Source: Streptomyces sp. ISL-94 (GTDB lineage: Bacteria; Actinomycetota; Actinomycetes; Streptomycetales; Streptomycetaceae). From it: a DNA stretch of 64,000 bases. Under the pieces are notes generated by a model. It ran no database searches. It was not told the origin of the DNA and saw only the letters and a program-made list of their open reading frames with translations. Both the position numbers and the translations under genes were made by a program. Shown piece by piece: positions 42,241 through 50,916 of the stretch. The stretch's first letter is position 1. Every line of letters starts with the position of its first letter. Where the stretch lies: NCBI RefSeq assembly GCF_018614075.1, contig NZ_JAGGOZ010000013.1, positions 116,523 through 180,522 of the forward strand, read 5' to 3'.

Positions 42241-43239
42241 ATGACTCGCATTGCCATCAACGGGTTCGGCCGCATCGGGCGCAACGTGCTGCGCGCCCTC
42301 CTCGAACGCGACAGCGACCTGGAGGTCGTCGCCGTCAACGACCTCACCGAGCCCGCCACCCTGGCGCGGCTGCTCGCCTACGACACCACGGCCGGCCGGC
42401 TCGGCCGGCCGGTCACCGTCGAGGGGAACACCCTCGTCGTCGACGGCCGCCGCATCACGGTACTCGCCGAGCGGGAACCGGAACAGCTGCCGTGGGCCGA
42501 GCTCGGCGTCGACATCGTGCTCGAGGCGACCGGCCGCTTCACCTCCGCCGAAGCCGCCCGCGCCCATGTCAAGGCGGGCGCGCATAAGGTGCTCGTCAGC
42601 GCGCCGTCCGACGGCGCCGACGTGACGCTCGCGTACGGGGTCAACACCGGCGCCTACGACCCGGCCCGGCACACGATCGTCTCGAACGCCTCGTGCACGA
42701 CCAACGCGCTCGCCCCCCTGGCCGCCGTACTCGACGAGCTCGCGGGCATCGAGCACGGCTTCATGACCACGGTGCACGCTTACACGCAGGAGCAGAACCT
42801 GCAGGACGGCCCGCACCGGGACCCCCGTCGCGCCCGCGCCGCCGCCGTCAACATCGTGCCGACCACGACGGGCGCCGCCAAGGCGATCGGCCTCGTGCTG
42901 CCGAACCTGGACGGCAGGCTGTCGGGCGACTCGATCCGCGTGCCGGTCCCGGTGGGTTCGATCGTCGAGCTCAACACCACCGTCGCCCTCGACGTGTCGC
43001 GCGAGGATGTCCTGGAGGCCTACCGCGCCGCGGCGCGGGGACCGCTGGCCGGTGTACTGGAGTACTCCGACGAGCCGCTCGTGTCCTGCGACATCACGGG
43101 CAACCCCGCCTCGTCGATCTTCGACTCGGCCCTGACCCGCGTCGACGGCCGCCACATCAAGGTGGTCGCCTGGTACGACAACGAGTGGGGTTTCTCGAAC
43201 CGCGTGATCGACACGCTCACGCTGCTCGCCGCAGGCTGA
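42241..43239 (+). CDS. gap: Type I glyceraldehyde-3-phosphate dehydrogenase
   Basis: A 332-residue glycolytic enzyme. The NAD-binding start is IAINGFGRIGRNVLRALLE with NDLT after strand 2 (NAD preference), the catalytic Cys is in SNASCTTNALAPL, the partner His in TTVHAYTQEQNL, and the substrate sites in TTTGAAKA and WYDNEWGFSNR. Many positions deviate from the housekeeping Streptomyces enzyme (for example DTTAGRLGRPV and QEQNLQDG), so this is probably a secondary copy under the GlxA-type regulator upstream. ATG at 42241 follows AAGGGAG. A strong terminator follows. Confidence 0.93.
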   Translation: MTRIAINGFGRIGRNVLRALLERDSDLEVVAVNDLTEPATLARLLAYDTTAGRLGRPVTVEGNTLVVDGRRITVLAEREPEQLPWAELGVDIVLEATGRFTSAEAARAHVKAGAHKVLVSAPSDGADVTLAYGVNTGAYDPARHTIVSNASCTTNALAPLAAVLDELAGIEHGFMTTVHAYTQEQNLQDGPHRDPRRARAAAVNIVPTTTGAAKAIGLVLPNLDGRLSGDSIRVPVPVGSIVELNTTVALDVSREDVLEAYRAAARGPLAGVLEYSDEPLVSCDITGNPASSIFDSALTRVDGRHIKVVAWYDNEWGFSNRVIDTLTLLAAG

Positions 43240-43245
43240 CTCCCC

Positions 43246-43277
43246 GGCCACGGCGGCTCAGAGCAGCCGCCGTGGCC
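43246..43277 (+). terminator. Terminator after gap, 13-bp perfect stem
   Basis: GGCCACGGCGGCT (43246-43258) pairs with 43265-43277 over the loop CAGAGC, 7 bp behind the gap stop codon, followed by TTCT. Confidence 0.85.
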
Positions 43278-43500
43278 TTCTGGATATCGCCGGTTTCATC
43301 GACAACCAGCACTGCACCGTCCGCGCCGAGCCGCTCGACGACGCAGCCGCGCGCACATCGCCGCCGACCGCATCGGCGGCTCCCTTGCGCGGCAGTCCGA
43401 CAGCGGCTCGGGGCCTCAACTCCATTGCCGGGAAGCCCAATTTGGCTTGGCCGAAGTGGCCGGCGGTCCGGGCCGCCGCCCCCGACGCCAACCAGCTGAT
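43278..43500 (-). mobile_element. IS701-type transposase fragment, minus strand
   Basis: Read on the minus strand, bases 43340 to 43280 give VVERLGADGAVLVVDETGDI followed by QK, the first catalytic-Asp block of IS701-family transposases (normally VVDETG-DLKKG). Homology breaks off right at the gap terminator, and the region upstream has no intact frame. The rest of the element in this orientation is absent. Confidence 0.75.
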
Positions 43501-43618
43501 CCGCGATGTGTACACCGAGACCGGCCCGTTCTGGCCGACTCGGCCTGCCGCCGGCCGTCTCCGACAGCTACGCCGGCCTTTCGTAGGCTCCTACAAGATC
43601 CGACTGCCGGATCACTGG

Positions 43619-43638
43619 AGTTGAACTCCACTTCAACT
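43619..43638. repeat. Short inverted repeat between the two IS relics
   Basis: AGTTGAA (43619-43625) and TTCAACT (43632-43638) flank CTCCAC. It lies between the oppositely oriented transposase fragments and may mark an old element end; it is too short to be certain. Confidence 0.3.
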
Positions 43639-43639
43639 G

Positions 43640-44240
43640 ACGGCAATTGGCGCCGCACTTGCCGGACCGGACGGGCCGGACAAGTCGGTCGCCGCTGCGG
43701 ACGAAACAGTGCCGGCTGTCGATGAAACCGGCGATATCAAGAAGGGCAGCACCAGGGTCGGCGGGCAGCGCCGGTACACCTTCATGCCCGCGCAGGGGGA
43801 AGACGAGGCCGGCCACGGCCGATCAGCCGACCGGAGGAGTCCCCGGCGTTCGCCACCGAGCCGGACCTGCAGAGCCGCGATGTCGACTACGTACCGGCCA
43901 TTGCCCGCTGCCCACCCGACTCACCACTGACGCCGGCCGTCCCTGATCGACCTGGCCCGACCCGGACGCGATGTCCGTCGGTCATCACTCGCCGCAGCCA
44001 ACACACAGCGAACTGCCCTTCTGCTCCTGTCACCCACCCAGCCGTGCCGCCAGGCCCATCCTGGTGCCGAATGGCCGGCCTCACCTGAGGCGGCTGGTGG
44101 AGGAGGCCTTTCAAGCCGGCAAGAGGCCCCGCCGGACCGGGCCGGCACCAAGTCCCCCGCTGCCGCTCGGGCTCCGCCGGCGCACCCTGACCATGCCCGC
44201 GCACCGCTTCCTCGCCACCCCCGACTCGCCGAGCCGACTG
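43640..44240 (+). mobile_element. Decayed IS701-type transposase, plus strand
   Basis: Blocks of an IS701-family transposase occur in order with frame changes between them: PAVDETGDIKKGSTRVGGQR near 43710-43770 (first Asp block), LQSRDVDYVPAIARC near 43868-43912 (second Asp block), and LRRLVEEAFQAGKR near 44090-44130 (the catalytic Glu helix, normally WxIEExFQ-x-K), then a degraded C-terminal end to about 44230. There are deletions and frameshifts throughout, so it is inactive. With the minus-strand fragment it forms an inverted pair that probably drove the local rearrangements. Confidence 0.7.
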
Positions 44241-44407
44241 CCATCCCCACCCGCGCCAACTCAAACCGCTGACCTGCAAGTTGTAGAAGTCTACGAAGAG
44301 CCGGGTCCAGCCTGCAGGTGTCTTCATGTCTTCCTCCCCTGGCTGACTTCACTCCATTGGCTGTGTACTCCTCGTAACTCCTCACAAAGGTTGCGAAGAA
44401 GCAAGGA

Positions 44408-44692
44408 ATGAGTGCCGTGGACTTACTCCGACCCTCCACATGGGCGGATGCGCTGGAATTTGGGGCCCGGCATCCGGACGCGAGTCCGATCACGGGCGGT
44501 ACCGACGTGATGACCGAGATCAATACCGGTCACCGTCGGCCGAGCACTCTGCTCGACCTCACCCGGGTCGACGAGCGCAACCGGGCCACTCTCGGCGGCA
44601 CCATGGTCACGACGTCCCCCGTCTGCAACGGGTACCCACCGTTGGTCTCCTCCGGCGCCGAGATGGACCTCGACAGACTGGAGGCTTCCTGA
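44408..44692 (+). pseudogene. Xanthine dehydrogenase FAD-subunit N-terminal fragment
   Basis: ATG at 44408 opens a 94-codon frame. Its first 55 residues (LLRPSTWADALEFGARHPDA, PITGGTDVMTEIN, LLDLTRVDE) match the start of the FAD-binding subunit of molybdenum hydroxylases such as XdhB, including the FAD-binding GGTD block. The normal protein is near 290 residues; here homology ends after about 60 and the frame closes in unrelated sequence. Confidence 0.75.
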
Positions 44693-44740
44693 TGACCAAC
44701 CAGACTTCTCCCGCTCCCCACCATTCTCGACACGCCGCCC

Positions 44741-44923
44741 ATGAGGGTGGACGTGATCGAAAGGGCTGACCCGAACTCGCCCTACGGCGTCCGTGGTGTC
44801 GGCGAACCGCCCACCATCTCCGCCACCCCGGCGATCGTGAACGCCATCCGCAATGCGACGGGGTCGAACCTGACCCACACACCGGTCGCACCGGAGCACA
44901 TTGCCGGCGCCCATCCGCGCTGA
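44741..44923 (+). pseudogene. Xanthine dehydrogenase molybdenum-subunit C-terminal fragment
   Basis: The 60-codon frame reads VIERADPNSPYGVRGVGEPP, then TISATPAIVNAIRNATG and PVAPEHIAG. This is the extreme C-terminus of the large molybdopterin subunit of xanthine dehydrogenase-type enzymes, including the active-site Glu region GVGEPP. All earlier parts (normally about 700 residues) are missing. Together with the FAD-subunit fragment 50 bp upstream it marks a deletion that fused the start of one subunit gene to the end of another. Confidence 0.78.
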
Positions 44924-45062
44924 TCTCCCCGGGTGTCGCCTACCGAGCCGATCTCAAGGCGGCACCCGCGGGGGTCACCTGCCGCCCCCGGGTGCGGTGC
45001 CCCGCACGGGCAGAGCATCCGGGGAACCTACCGTCTCCGAAAGAAGCGACCAAGGAGTGACC

Positions 45063-45566
45063 GTGACTGTGCACACCCAAGAAACGAGCATCCAGGAACT
45101 CGAGCGCGCCTGGATGGACGAGGTGATCAGATTGGCCACCAACAGCGTGCTGAACGGCGGCGGTCCGTTCGGCGCCCTGGTCGCGAAGGACGGCGAGATC
45201 GTCGCGATCGGGAACAACCAGGTCACCGCGACCCTGGACCCGACGGCGCACGCCGAGGTGAGCGCGATCCGTGCCGCCTGCAAGCAGCTGAACACCTTCT
45301 CGCTCAAGGGCTGCGTCCTGATCACCTCGTGCGAGCCGTGTCCCATGTGCCTTTCCTCCGCACTGTGGTCACGAGTCGACCGGATCGTGTACGCCGCCGA
45401 TCGCGACGATGCCGCGGTGGCCGGTTTCGACGACCGCAAGTTCTACGACCTGTTCGAGAAGAAGCCCGAGTCGATGTGGCCGACGCGGATCACGCGGCTG
45501 GACCTGCCGAACCGTACGGCGCCGTTCGACGCGTGGCTGGCCAAGTCGGACCGCATCGACTACTGA
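45063..45566 (+). CDS. Guanine-deaminase-like nucleoside deaminase (CDA fold)
   Basis: A 167-residue zinc deaminase. The zinc and proton-shuttle residues are in HAEVSAIRAACKQL (His, Glu) and CEPCPMCLSSALWSRVD (two Cys). The C-terminal part FYDLFEKKPESMWPTRI resembles GuaD-type guanine deaminases more than tRNA adenosine deaminases, which carry a different tail. Expected reaction: guanine to xanthine. GTG at 45063 follows AAGGAG. The upstream xanthine dehydrogenase remnants show that it once belonged to a purine-catabolism operon; it appears intact though the downstream step is lost here. Confidence 0.87.
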   Translation: MTVHTQETSIQELERAWMDEVIRLATNSVLNGGGPFGALVAKDGEIVAIGNNQVTATLDPTAHAEVSAIRAACKQLNTFSLKGCVLITSCEPCPMCLSSALWSRVDRIVYAADRDDAAVAGFDDRKFYDLFEKKPESMWPTRITRLDLPNRTAPFDAWLAKSDRIDY

Positions 45567-45798
45567 AAACGCGACTTCTGAAAACCCGGTTCACCGCGCA
45601 CCGGTGCATCGAGTGGCCTCTTCAGAGTGGCTGCTGATCGGGTGAGGGTGGGCAGGCCGTGACAGGCGAGGCCCTCGGACTGTTGAGCGAGATGTCTGAC
45701 GTCTCCCCTCAGGCCGGGGGCCTCGTCGATGTGCTCCGGCCCGCGCGATGGACGCGATCACACGGATGGGTGACTGCGCTCGTGGCACGAGTCGGTCC

Positions 45799-46539
45799 AT
45801 GATCGCGACCATGAAAGCTTCCATGATCCTTCGAGCTTGCGCCACGGCTCTGGTGTGGGCGGCGACGCTCGCTCCCGCGGTGGCCGCCCAGCCCGGCGAC
45901 ACCACCGAGCCGTCCCGGGTCGGGGCGGGTGCACGGTTGCTCGGTGAGAGGACCGTGCCGCACAAGCTGGACTTCCGGGGCACCACCGTCGGCGGGCTCT
46001 CCGGCATCGACCGGGATCCGTGCACCGGCGAATACGCCCTGATCAGCGACGACCGGTGACCCGGCCTGGAGCACGGCGCACTGATCCGCCTCACCCAGCA
46101 GAACCGACTCGGCGGCGTACTCGGGCAGTTCGCGTACCCCCTCGAGAAGATCTTCACCACGCCCGACCCGTCCAGCCCGTGGCCTCCGGACACCGGCGTG
46201 CCCTCGATCCTCGCCTTCCCCGAGGACCCCACCCGCTACCTGGTGCTCGAGCGCACCTGGGTGGCCGGCGCCGGCTACAAGATCCACGTCTACGAGGCCA
46301 CCACGCGCGGCGCCACCGATGTGCGCGACGTGGACTCCCTTGCCGGAGCAGACGTCGTGCCGATGCGCAAGAAGCTGATCGCGGACTTCCACGACCTGGG
46401 GCTGTCGGCTGTGCAGAACACCGAGGGCATGACATGGGGTCCTCTCCTGCCCACGGGCGAGCGGACCCTGATCCTGGTCAGTGACGACAACTTCGCCGAC
46501 GACGAGGCAACCCAGATCGTCGCGCTCGCCGTCGGCTGA
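45799..46539 (+). pseudogene. Esterase-like phytase family protein, broken
   Basis: A secreted protein of the esterase-like phytase family. The first part has a signal peptide (ILRACATALVWAATLAPAVA) and RGTTVGGLSGIDRDPCTGEY-ALISDDR, then a TGA at 46057-46059. The same frame resumes at once with GLEHGALIRLTQQNR and runs to SVLA-like IPSILAFPED, YLVLERTWVAGAGYKIHVYE, AVQNTEGMTWGP and LILVSDDNF. Family members have about 100 residues between the ISDDR and EHGAL blocks, so an in-frame-looking deletion accompanies the stop. Non-functional unless the C-terminal piece is used alone. Confidence 0.8.
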
Positions 46540-46637
46540 GAGCCCGTTCGGGAGGGGTCCGCCGGAGCCCAGGGCACGGCACCCCTCACGGCGGGGCCGC
46601 CCTCGGGCCGCGGCGGTTGCGGGGACGCCAGGAGTGC

Positions 46638-48170
46638 TCAGATGATGCCTTCGGCGATCTCCGCCTGCTCCCGGGCGTTCCCGTATGCCGACGGGGTGCC
46701 GTACGAGCGCCGGGCGACGTACCACCAGACGCTGGCGAGGGCCAGTACCACCGCCAGGGCGATCACCGCGTAGTTCATCGAGTCGATGGTGACCGGGGAC
46801 TTCTGGGGCAGGCAGAACAGGACGGTGACGATCGCGACCCAGACGACGGCGGTCCAGCCGATCGGCTTGCTCCAGCGGCCCAGGCTCCACGGGCCGGGCT
46901 GGAACCGGTTCCCGGCGCGCAGGCGCAGGTAGATCGGGATGGCGTAGGCCGGTGTGATGCCGATGACGTTGATGGCGGTCACGGCCCCGTAGGCGGTGGC
47001 GGAGTAGAGCGACGGCAGCGCCAGCACGCCGGCGGCGGCGACCGAGAGCCATACGGCCGGGACCGGTGTCTGCGTACGGCTGCTGACCTTGCGCCACAGC
47101 GCGGAGCCCGGGAGCGCGTTGTCGCGGCTGAAGGCGAAGACCATCCGGCTCGCGGCGGCGACCTCGGCGTTGCCGCAGAAGAGCTGCGCGACGATGACGA
47201 CGAGGAGCAGGGCGGTGGCGCCGCCGGAGCCCAGGGCGTCGAGGAAGATCTGGGCCGGTGGCACACCGGTGGCGCTGCCCTGGACGGCCGCGTAGTCCTG
47301 GATGGCGAAGGTGAGGCCCGCGAGCAGCGCGAAGCCGGCGATCCAGGACACCCAGATGGCCCGGACGATGCCCTTGGCGGCGGATACGGAGGCGTTCGAG
47401 GTCTCCTCGGAGAGGTGCGCGGAGGCGTCGTACCCGGAGAAGGTGTACTGGGCGAGCAGCAGACCGACCGCGGCCACGTAGAACGGGTTGGCCCAGCCGG
47501 TGTCGTTGACGAACTCGGTGAAGACGAACGAGGCCGGCTGGTGGTGGTCGGGGACGAAGGCCAGGGCGCCGACGATCACGGCGACACCGGTCAGGTGCCA
47601 CCAGACGCTGATGGAGTTGAGCACGCTGACGAGGCGGACGCCGAAGAGGTTGAGCGCGGCGTGCAGCAGCAGGATGCCCAGGAAGATCAGGAACGTCGAT
47701 CCGGGCGTGGGCACGAAGCCGAACTGGAGGTTGAGGAAGGCGCCGGTGAACAGGGCGGCGCCGTAGTCGATTCCGGCGATGGCACCGAGCAGGCCGAGCA
47801 GGTTCAGCCAGCCCGTGTACCAGCCCCAGCGGCGTCCGCCGAGCCGGTCGGCCATGTAGTAGAGCGCCCCGGAGGTGGGATAGGCGCTGGTCACCTCGGC
47901 CAGGGCGAGGCCCACGCAGAGCACGAAGAAGCCGACGCCGACCCAGCCCCACAGCATCACGGCCGGGCCTCCGGAGCCCATGCCGAAGCCGTACAGGGTC
48001 ATGCAGCCGGAGAGGACGGATATGACCGAGAAGCTGATGGCGAAGTTGCCGAAGCCGCCCATCCGGCGGGCGAGGACGGGCTGGTAGCCGAGTTCTCTGA
48101 GCCGTTCCTCCTCGTCCTGTTGGGGTGGGGCCTTGTGGTCCTGGCGAGCTTGCGGTGCGGTGCGGGACAT
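46638..48170 (-). CDS. APC-family amino acid permease (GABA-permease-like)
   Basis: A 510-residue membrane protein with 12 or more hydrophobic segments. APC marks: FAISFSVISVLSGCMTLYGF (TM1 with the unwound GSG-like turn in GMGSGGPAVMLWGW), EVTSAYPTSGALYYMADRLG, FSGYDASAHLSEETSNASVS (TM6 region) and SRMVFAFSRDNALPGS. The set resembles the eukaryotic-type amino acid/choline transporter branch of bacterial GABA or polyamine permeases. Substrate not readable. ATG at 48170 lies 51 bp behind the stop of the unknown gene at 48222 on the same strand, so both are probably one transcript. Confidence 0.9.
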   Translation of the reverse strand: MSRTAPQARQDHKAPPQQDEEERLRELGYQPVLARRMGGFGNFAISFSVISVLSGCMTLYGFGMGSGGPAVMLWGWVGVGFFVLCVGLALAEVTSAYPTSGALYYMADRLGGRRWGWYTGWLNLLGLLGAIAGIDYGAALFTGAFLNLQFGFVPTPGSTFLIFLGILLLHAALNLFGVRLVSVLNSISVWWHLTGVAVIVGALAFVPDHHQPASFVFTEFVNDTGWANPFYVAAVGLLLAQYTFSGYDASAHLSEETSNASVSAAKGIVRAIWVSWIAGFALLAGLTFAIQDYAAVQGSATGVPPAQIFLDALGSGGATALLLVVIVAQLFCGNAEVAAASRMVFAFSRDNALPGSALWRKVSSRTQTPVPAVWLSVAAAGVLALPSLYSATAYGAVTAINVIGITPAYAIPIYLRLRAGNRFQPGPWSLGRWSKPIGWTAVVWVAIVTVLFCLPQKSPVTIDSMNYAVIALAVVLALASVWWYVARRSYGTPSAYGNAREQAEIAEGII

Positions 48171-48221
48171 GCGGTTACCTCCGGGGGTGGTGGGGCGGTG
48201 GGTGCCTCAGGGGAAGGGACG

Positions 48222-49205
48222 TCAGTTCCGGCCGGACATGCTGCGGGACATGGCCTGCAGGAACACTTCCTCGGCCAGGGTCCGGTCGGCCGGGTCGCGG
48301 GTCCGGTGGGCCCACGGCAGGGTGGTCCAGTACCGGCCGATCGCGTCGAAGACCCGGGCCGCCTCGTCGAACCGGTGGGCTCCCCACAGGGCATGGGCGA
48401 GGTGGTTCAGGTCGAGCGGGGAGGCGAGCCGCGGGTCGGCGTAGCGGAACCAGGTGTCGAGGGCGTGGGTGGCGTCGCGGAGGGCGTCCTCGGCGACCCA
48501 GTGCAGGTCGAGGGCCCTCTCCTGGCCGTGTTCGCGGCGGTAGCGTTCGACCCGCACGTAGAGCGGCAGGACATGGACGGCGGACCCGGGCGGGGCGCAA
48601 CCGACCGCCCACTGGGCGAAGTTGGCGGCCTCGGACAGCGGTCCGGACGTGCCCGCGTGCACGAACTGGAGCATGCGGTGGTACGCCTCGCGGTTGTACG
48701 GGTCCCGTTTGTCGGACTCCGCGAGGATGCCCCAGGGCCCGGGGGGCAGCATCCGGCCGGGCGGCGGGAGCCGGTGCCCGTCCATCTGACGGTGATCGTC
48801 GAGGAGGGCGAGGGCGAGCAGGCACACCCAGGGCACGGGGTCGGCGGGGCTGATGCCGGCGGTGTCCCGGCAGGCGTTCCATGCCTCCTGCCACAGCTCG
48901 CCGGTGCGGGGGTGTCCGGCGCGGTGGGCGCGGACGGCACGTTCGACGGTGACCCGCGTGTGCATCACGAGCGCGGCGACGCTGTCCGGTTCCTCGGTCC
49001 GCCATGCCTGGACCACGTCGGATCCGGCGGCGACCGCGGCGAGGACCTGGGTGCGCTGGGTCCACAGTCCCCAGCGGTCGGTGCGTTCGAGCAGCCGCGC
49101 CATCGACACCCAGCGGCCGGTGCGCAGGTCCTGGACGGCGACGCGCAACTCGTTGTCGTGGCCGGCGGGGTGGTAGACGGGCCGGAAGTCGCTGCCCGCC
49201 ATCAC
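48222..49205 (-). CDS. Uncharacterised soluble protein of about 327 residues
   Basis: No signal peptide, membrane segment or catalytic motif is evident. The protein is helical and rich in Trp, His and Arg: VQDLRTGRWVSMARLLERTD, ACRDTAGISPADPVPWVCLL, LLDDHRQMDGHRLPPPGRML, YVRVERYRREHGQ and DPADRTLAEEVFLQAMSRS. The pattern suggests TPR-like helical repeats. Paralogues of this type are frequent in Streptomyces without assigned function. It precedes the APC permease by 51 bp on the same strand and is divergent from the FGGY kinase operon. Start ATG 49205 or 49202. Confidence 0.75.
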   Translation of the reverse strand: MMAGSDFRPVYHPAGHDNELRVAVQDLRTGRWVSMARLLERTDRWGLWTQRTQVLAAVAAGSDVVQAWRTEEPDSVAALVMHTRVTVERAVRAHRAGHPRTGELWQEAWNACRDTAGISPADPVPWVCLLALALLDDHRQMDGHRLPPPGRMLPPGPWGILAESDKRDPYNREAYHRMLQFVHAGTSGPLSEAANFAQWAVGCAPPGSAVHVLPLYVRVERYRREHGQERALDLHWVAEDALRDATHALDTWFRYADPRLASPLDLNHLAHALWGAHRFDEAARVFDAIGRYWTTLPWAHRTRDPADRTLAEEVFLQAMSRSMSGRN

Positions 49206-49473
49206 CTCGTCCCGGTCGGCGTGCGGCCGGGACGGGCGCGTCGTGCGGTGGTCGTGGTCATCAGTCCCCCCGTTGATCGGCGATCACTATAGAGGGAGCG
49301 TAGGCGCGCCCCTCGAGATTCTTGTTCGAACGCAAGTAACCGGCCACAGAAGGCATATGACCTTCAGTCATCTGCATCCCGCCGACACCGGAGGATCTTG
49401 ACGCGTGACCTCCGCTGGTGAAGGCTTCCCAGCGACGGTCAACCGTGCGGCACCTGGACGGGACGGAGTGGTG
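49206..49473. promoter_or_regulatory. Divergent promoter gap with TATAGA box
   Basis: This 268-bp gap serves the 48222 gene (minus) and the FGGY operon (plus). TATAGA at 49288-49293 is the best -10-like word; no convincing -35 pairs with it on either strand. TTCGAA at 49325-49330 sits inside CTTG...CAAG. Nothing else is readable. Confidence 0.35.
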
Positions 49474-50916
49474 ATGACGGGCCCGGTACTTGCCGTCGAC
49501 CAAGGCACGTCGGGGACCAAGGCCCTCGTCGTCTGTCCGGTACGCGGGGTCATCGGCTCCGGTTCCGCGCCCGTACGGCCCCGGTACCTGCCGGGCGGCC
49601 GGGTGGAGGTCGACCCCCGCGAGCTGCTGAACTCGGTCGTCGACGCCGGTCGCGCCGCGCTGGCGGCGGCCGGCGAGCCGGTGGCGGCGGTGGGCCTGGC
49701 CAACCAGGGCGAGACCGTGCTCGCCTGGGACCCGGCGAGCGGTGAGCCGCTGACCGACGCGATCGTCTGGCAGGACCGGCGCGCCGAACAGCTCTGCGCC
49801 GAACTGGCCCCGCACGCCGCCTTTTTGCACGAGACGACCGGTCTGCCGCTCGACCCGTACTTCGCCGCGCCCAAGATGTCCTGGATACGCCGCCACCTGA
49901 CCCGGCACGGCGTCGTGACCACCAGCGACGTGTGGCTGGTGCACCGTCTCACCGGTGCGTTCGTCACGGACGCGGCTACCGCCGGCCGCACCCAGCTGCT
50001 CGACCTCGACACCGTCGGCTGGTCGGACGCGGCGCTCGACGCCTTCGGCCTCACGGGCGAGCGGCTGCCGGAGATCGTCGACGGGGACGCCCGCGTCGGC
50101 ACCACCAGCGCCTTCGGGCCCGAGCTGCCGCTGACGGGGCTGCTCGTCGACCAGCAGGCCGCGCTGCTCGCCCAGAGCGTCACCGAGCCCGGGGCCGCCA
50201 AGTGCACCTACGGCACAGGTGCGTTCCTGCTCGCACAGACCGGCCCGCTCCCCCGCCGCAGCGCCTCAGGACTGGCCGGCTGTGTGGCCTGGCGGCTCGC
50301 CGGACGAACCAGCTATTGCCTGGACGGGCAGGTGTACACGGCCGCGTCCGCCGTGCGCTGGCTCACCGAGCTCGGCGTGATCTCCGGCGCCGAGGACATC
50401 GACACCGTGGGCGGGAGCGTCCCGGACGCCGGCGGCGTCACCTTCGTCCCCGCGCTCGCCGGGCTCGCCGCCCCGTGGTGGCGGGGGGATCTGCGGGGCT
50501 CGGTCACCGGCCTCGGCCTCGACACCACGGCCGGCCACCTGGTGCGCGCCCTGTGCGACGGCATCGCCGCCCAGGTCGCGGAGCTGGCGGACGCCGTCGC
50601 CGCCGATCTGGGCACGCCGCTCGCCACCCTGCGCGTCGACGGCGGGCTGACCCGGTCCGCGCTGCTCATGCAGGCCCAGGCCGATCTGCTCCGGATACCC
50701 GTCGAGGTGTCGGCGCTGCCGGACGCCACCGCGCTCGGCGTCGGCGCGGTCGCCCGGCTCGGGCTCGACCCCTCGCTCACCGTCCACGAGGCCGTCCCGG
50801 ACTGGAAGCCGTCCGCCGTCTACGAGCCGAGGGCGAGCGCCGGGCAGGCGGCGGAGCGCCGCGCACGGTTCCGGTCGGCGGTGTCCGCCCTCCTCGGCGA
50901 CGACAGCCCGGCGTGA
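49474..50916 (+). CDS. FGGY-family carbohydrate kinase (glycerol-kinase-like)
   Basis: A 480-residue sugar/polyol kinase. ATP-binding phosphate-1 block: VLAVDQGTSGTKALVV; substrate region: GLANQGETVLAWDPASG and AIVWQDRRAEQL; the second domain has KCTYGTGAFLLAQTG and LRVDGGLTRSALLMQAQADL. GlpK-type IVWQDRR and the GTGAFLL block favour glycerol or a related polyol. ATG at 49474 follows GGAG; GTG at 49405 in the same frame is less likely. The two next genes overlap by 4 bp each and encode FAD dehydrogenases, so the operon should phosphorylate a polyol and oxidise the product. Confidence 0.88.
   Translation: MTGPVLAVDQGTSGTKALVVCPVRGVIGSGSAPVRPRYLPGGRVEVDPRELLNSVVDAGRAALAAAGEPVAAVGLANQGETVLAWDPASGEPLTDAIVWQDRRAEQLCAELAPHAAFLHETTGLPLDPYFAAPKMSWIRRHLTRHGVVTTSDVWLVHRLTGAFVTDAATAGRTQLLDLDTVGWSDAALDAFGLTGERLPEIVDGDARVGTTSAFGPELPLTGLLVDQQAALLAQSVTEPGAAKCTYGTGAFLLAQTGPLPRRSASGLAGCVAWRLAGRTSYCLDGQVYTAASAVRWLTELGVISGAEDIDTVGGSVPDAGGVTFVPALAGLAAPWWRGDLRGSVTGLGLDTTAGHLVRALCDGIAAQVAELADAVAADLGTPLATLRVDGGLTRSALLMQAQADLLRIPVEVSALPDATALGVGAVARLGLDPSLTVHEAVPDWKPSAVYEPRASAGQAAERRARFRSAVSALLGDDSPA

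Noticed and set aside
46617..49292. An 891-codon plus-strand frame across the permease and unknown gene
   Set aside because: Shadow spanning two real minus-strand genes and their gap; no motif and no ribosome site.
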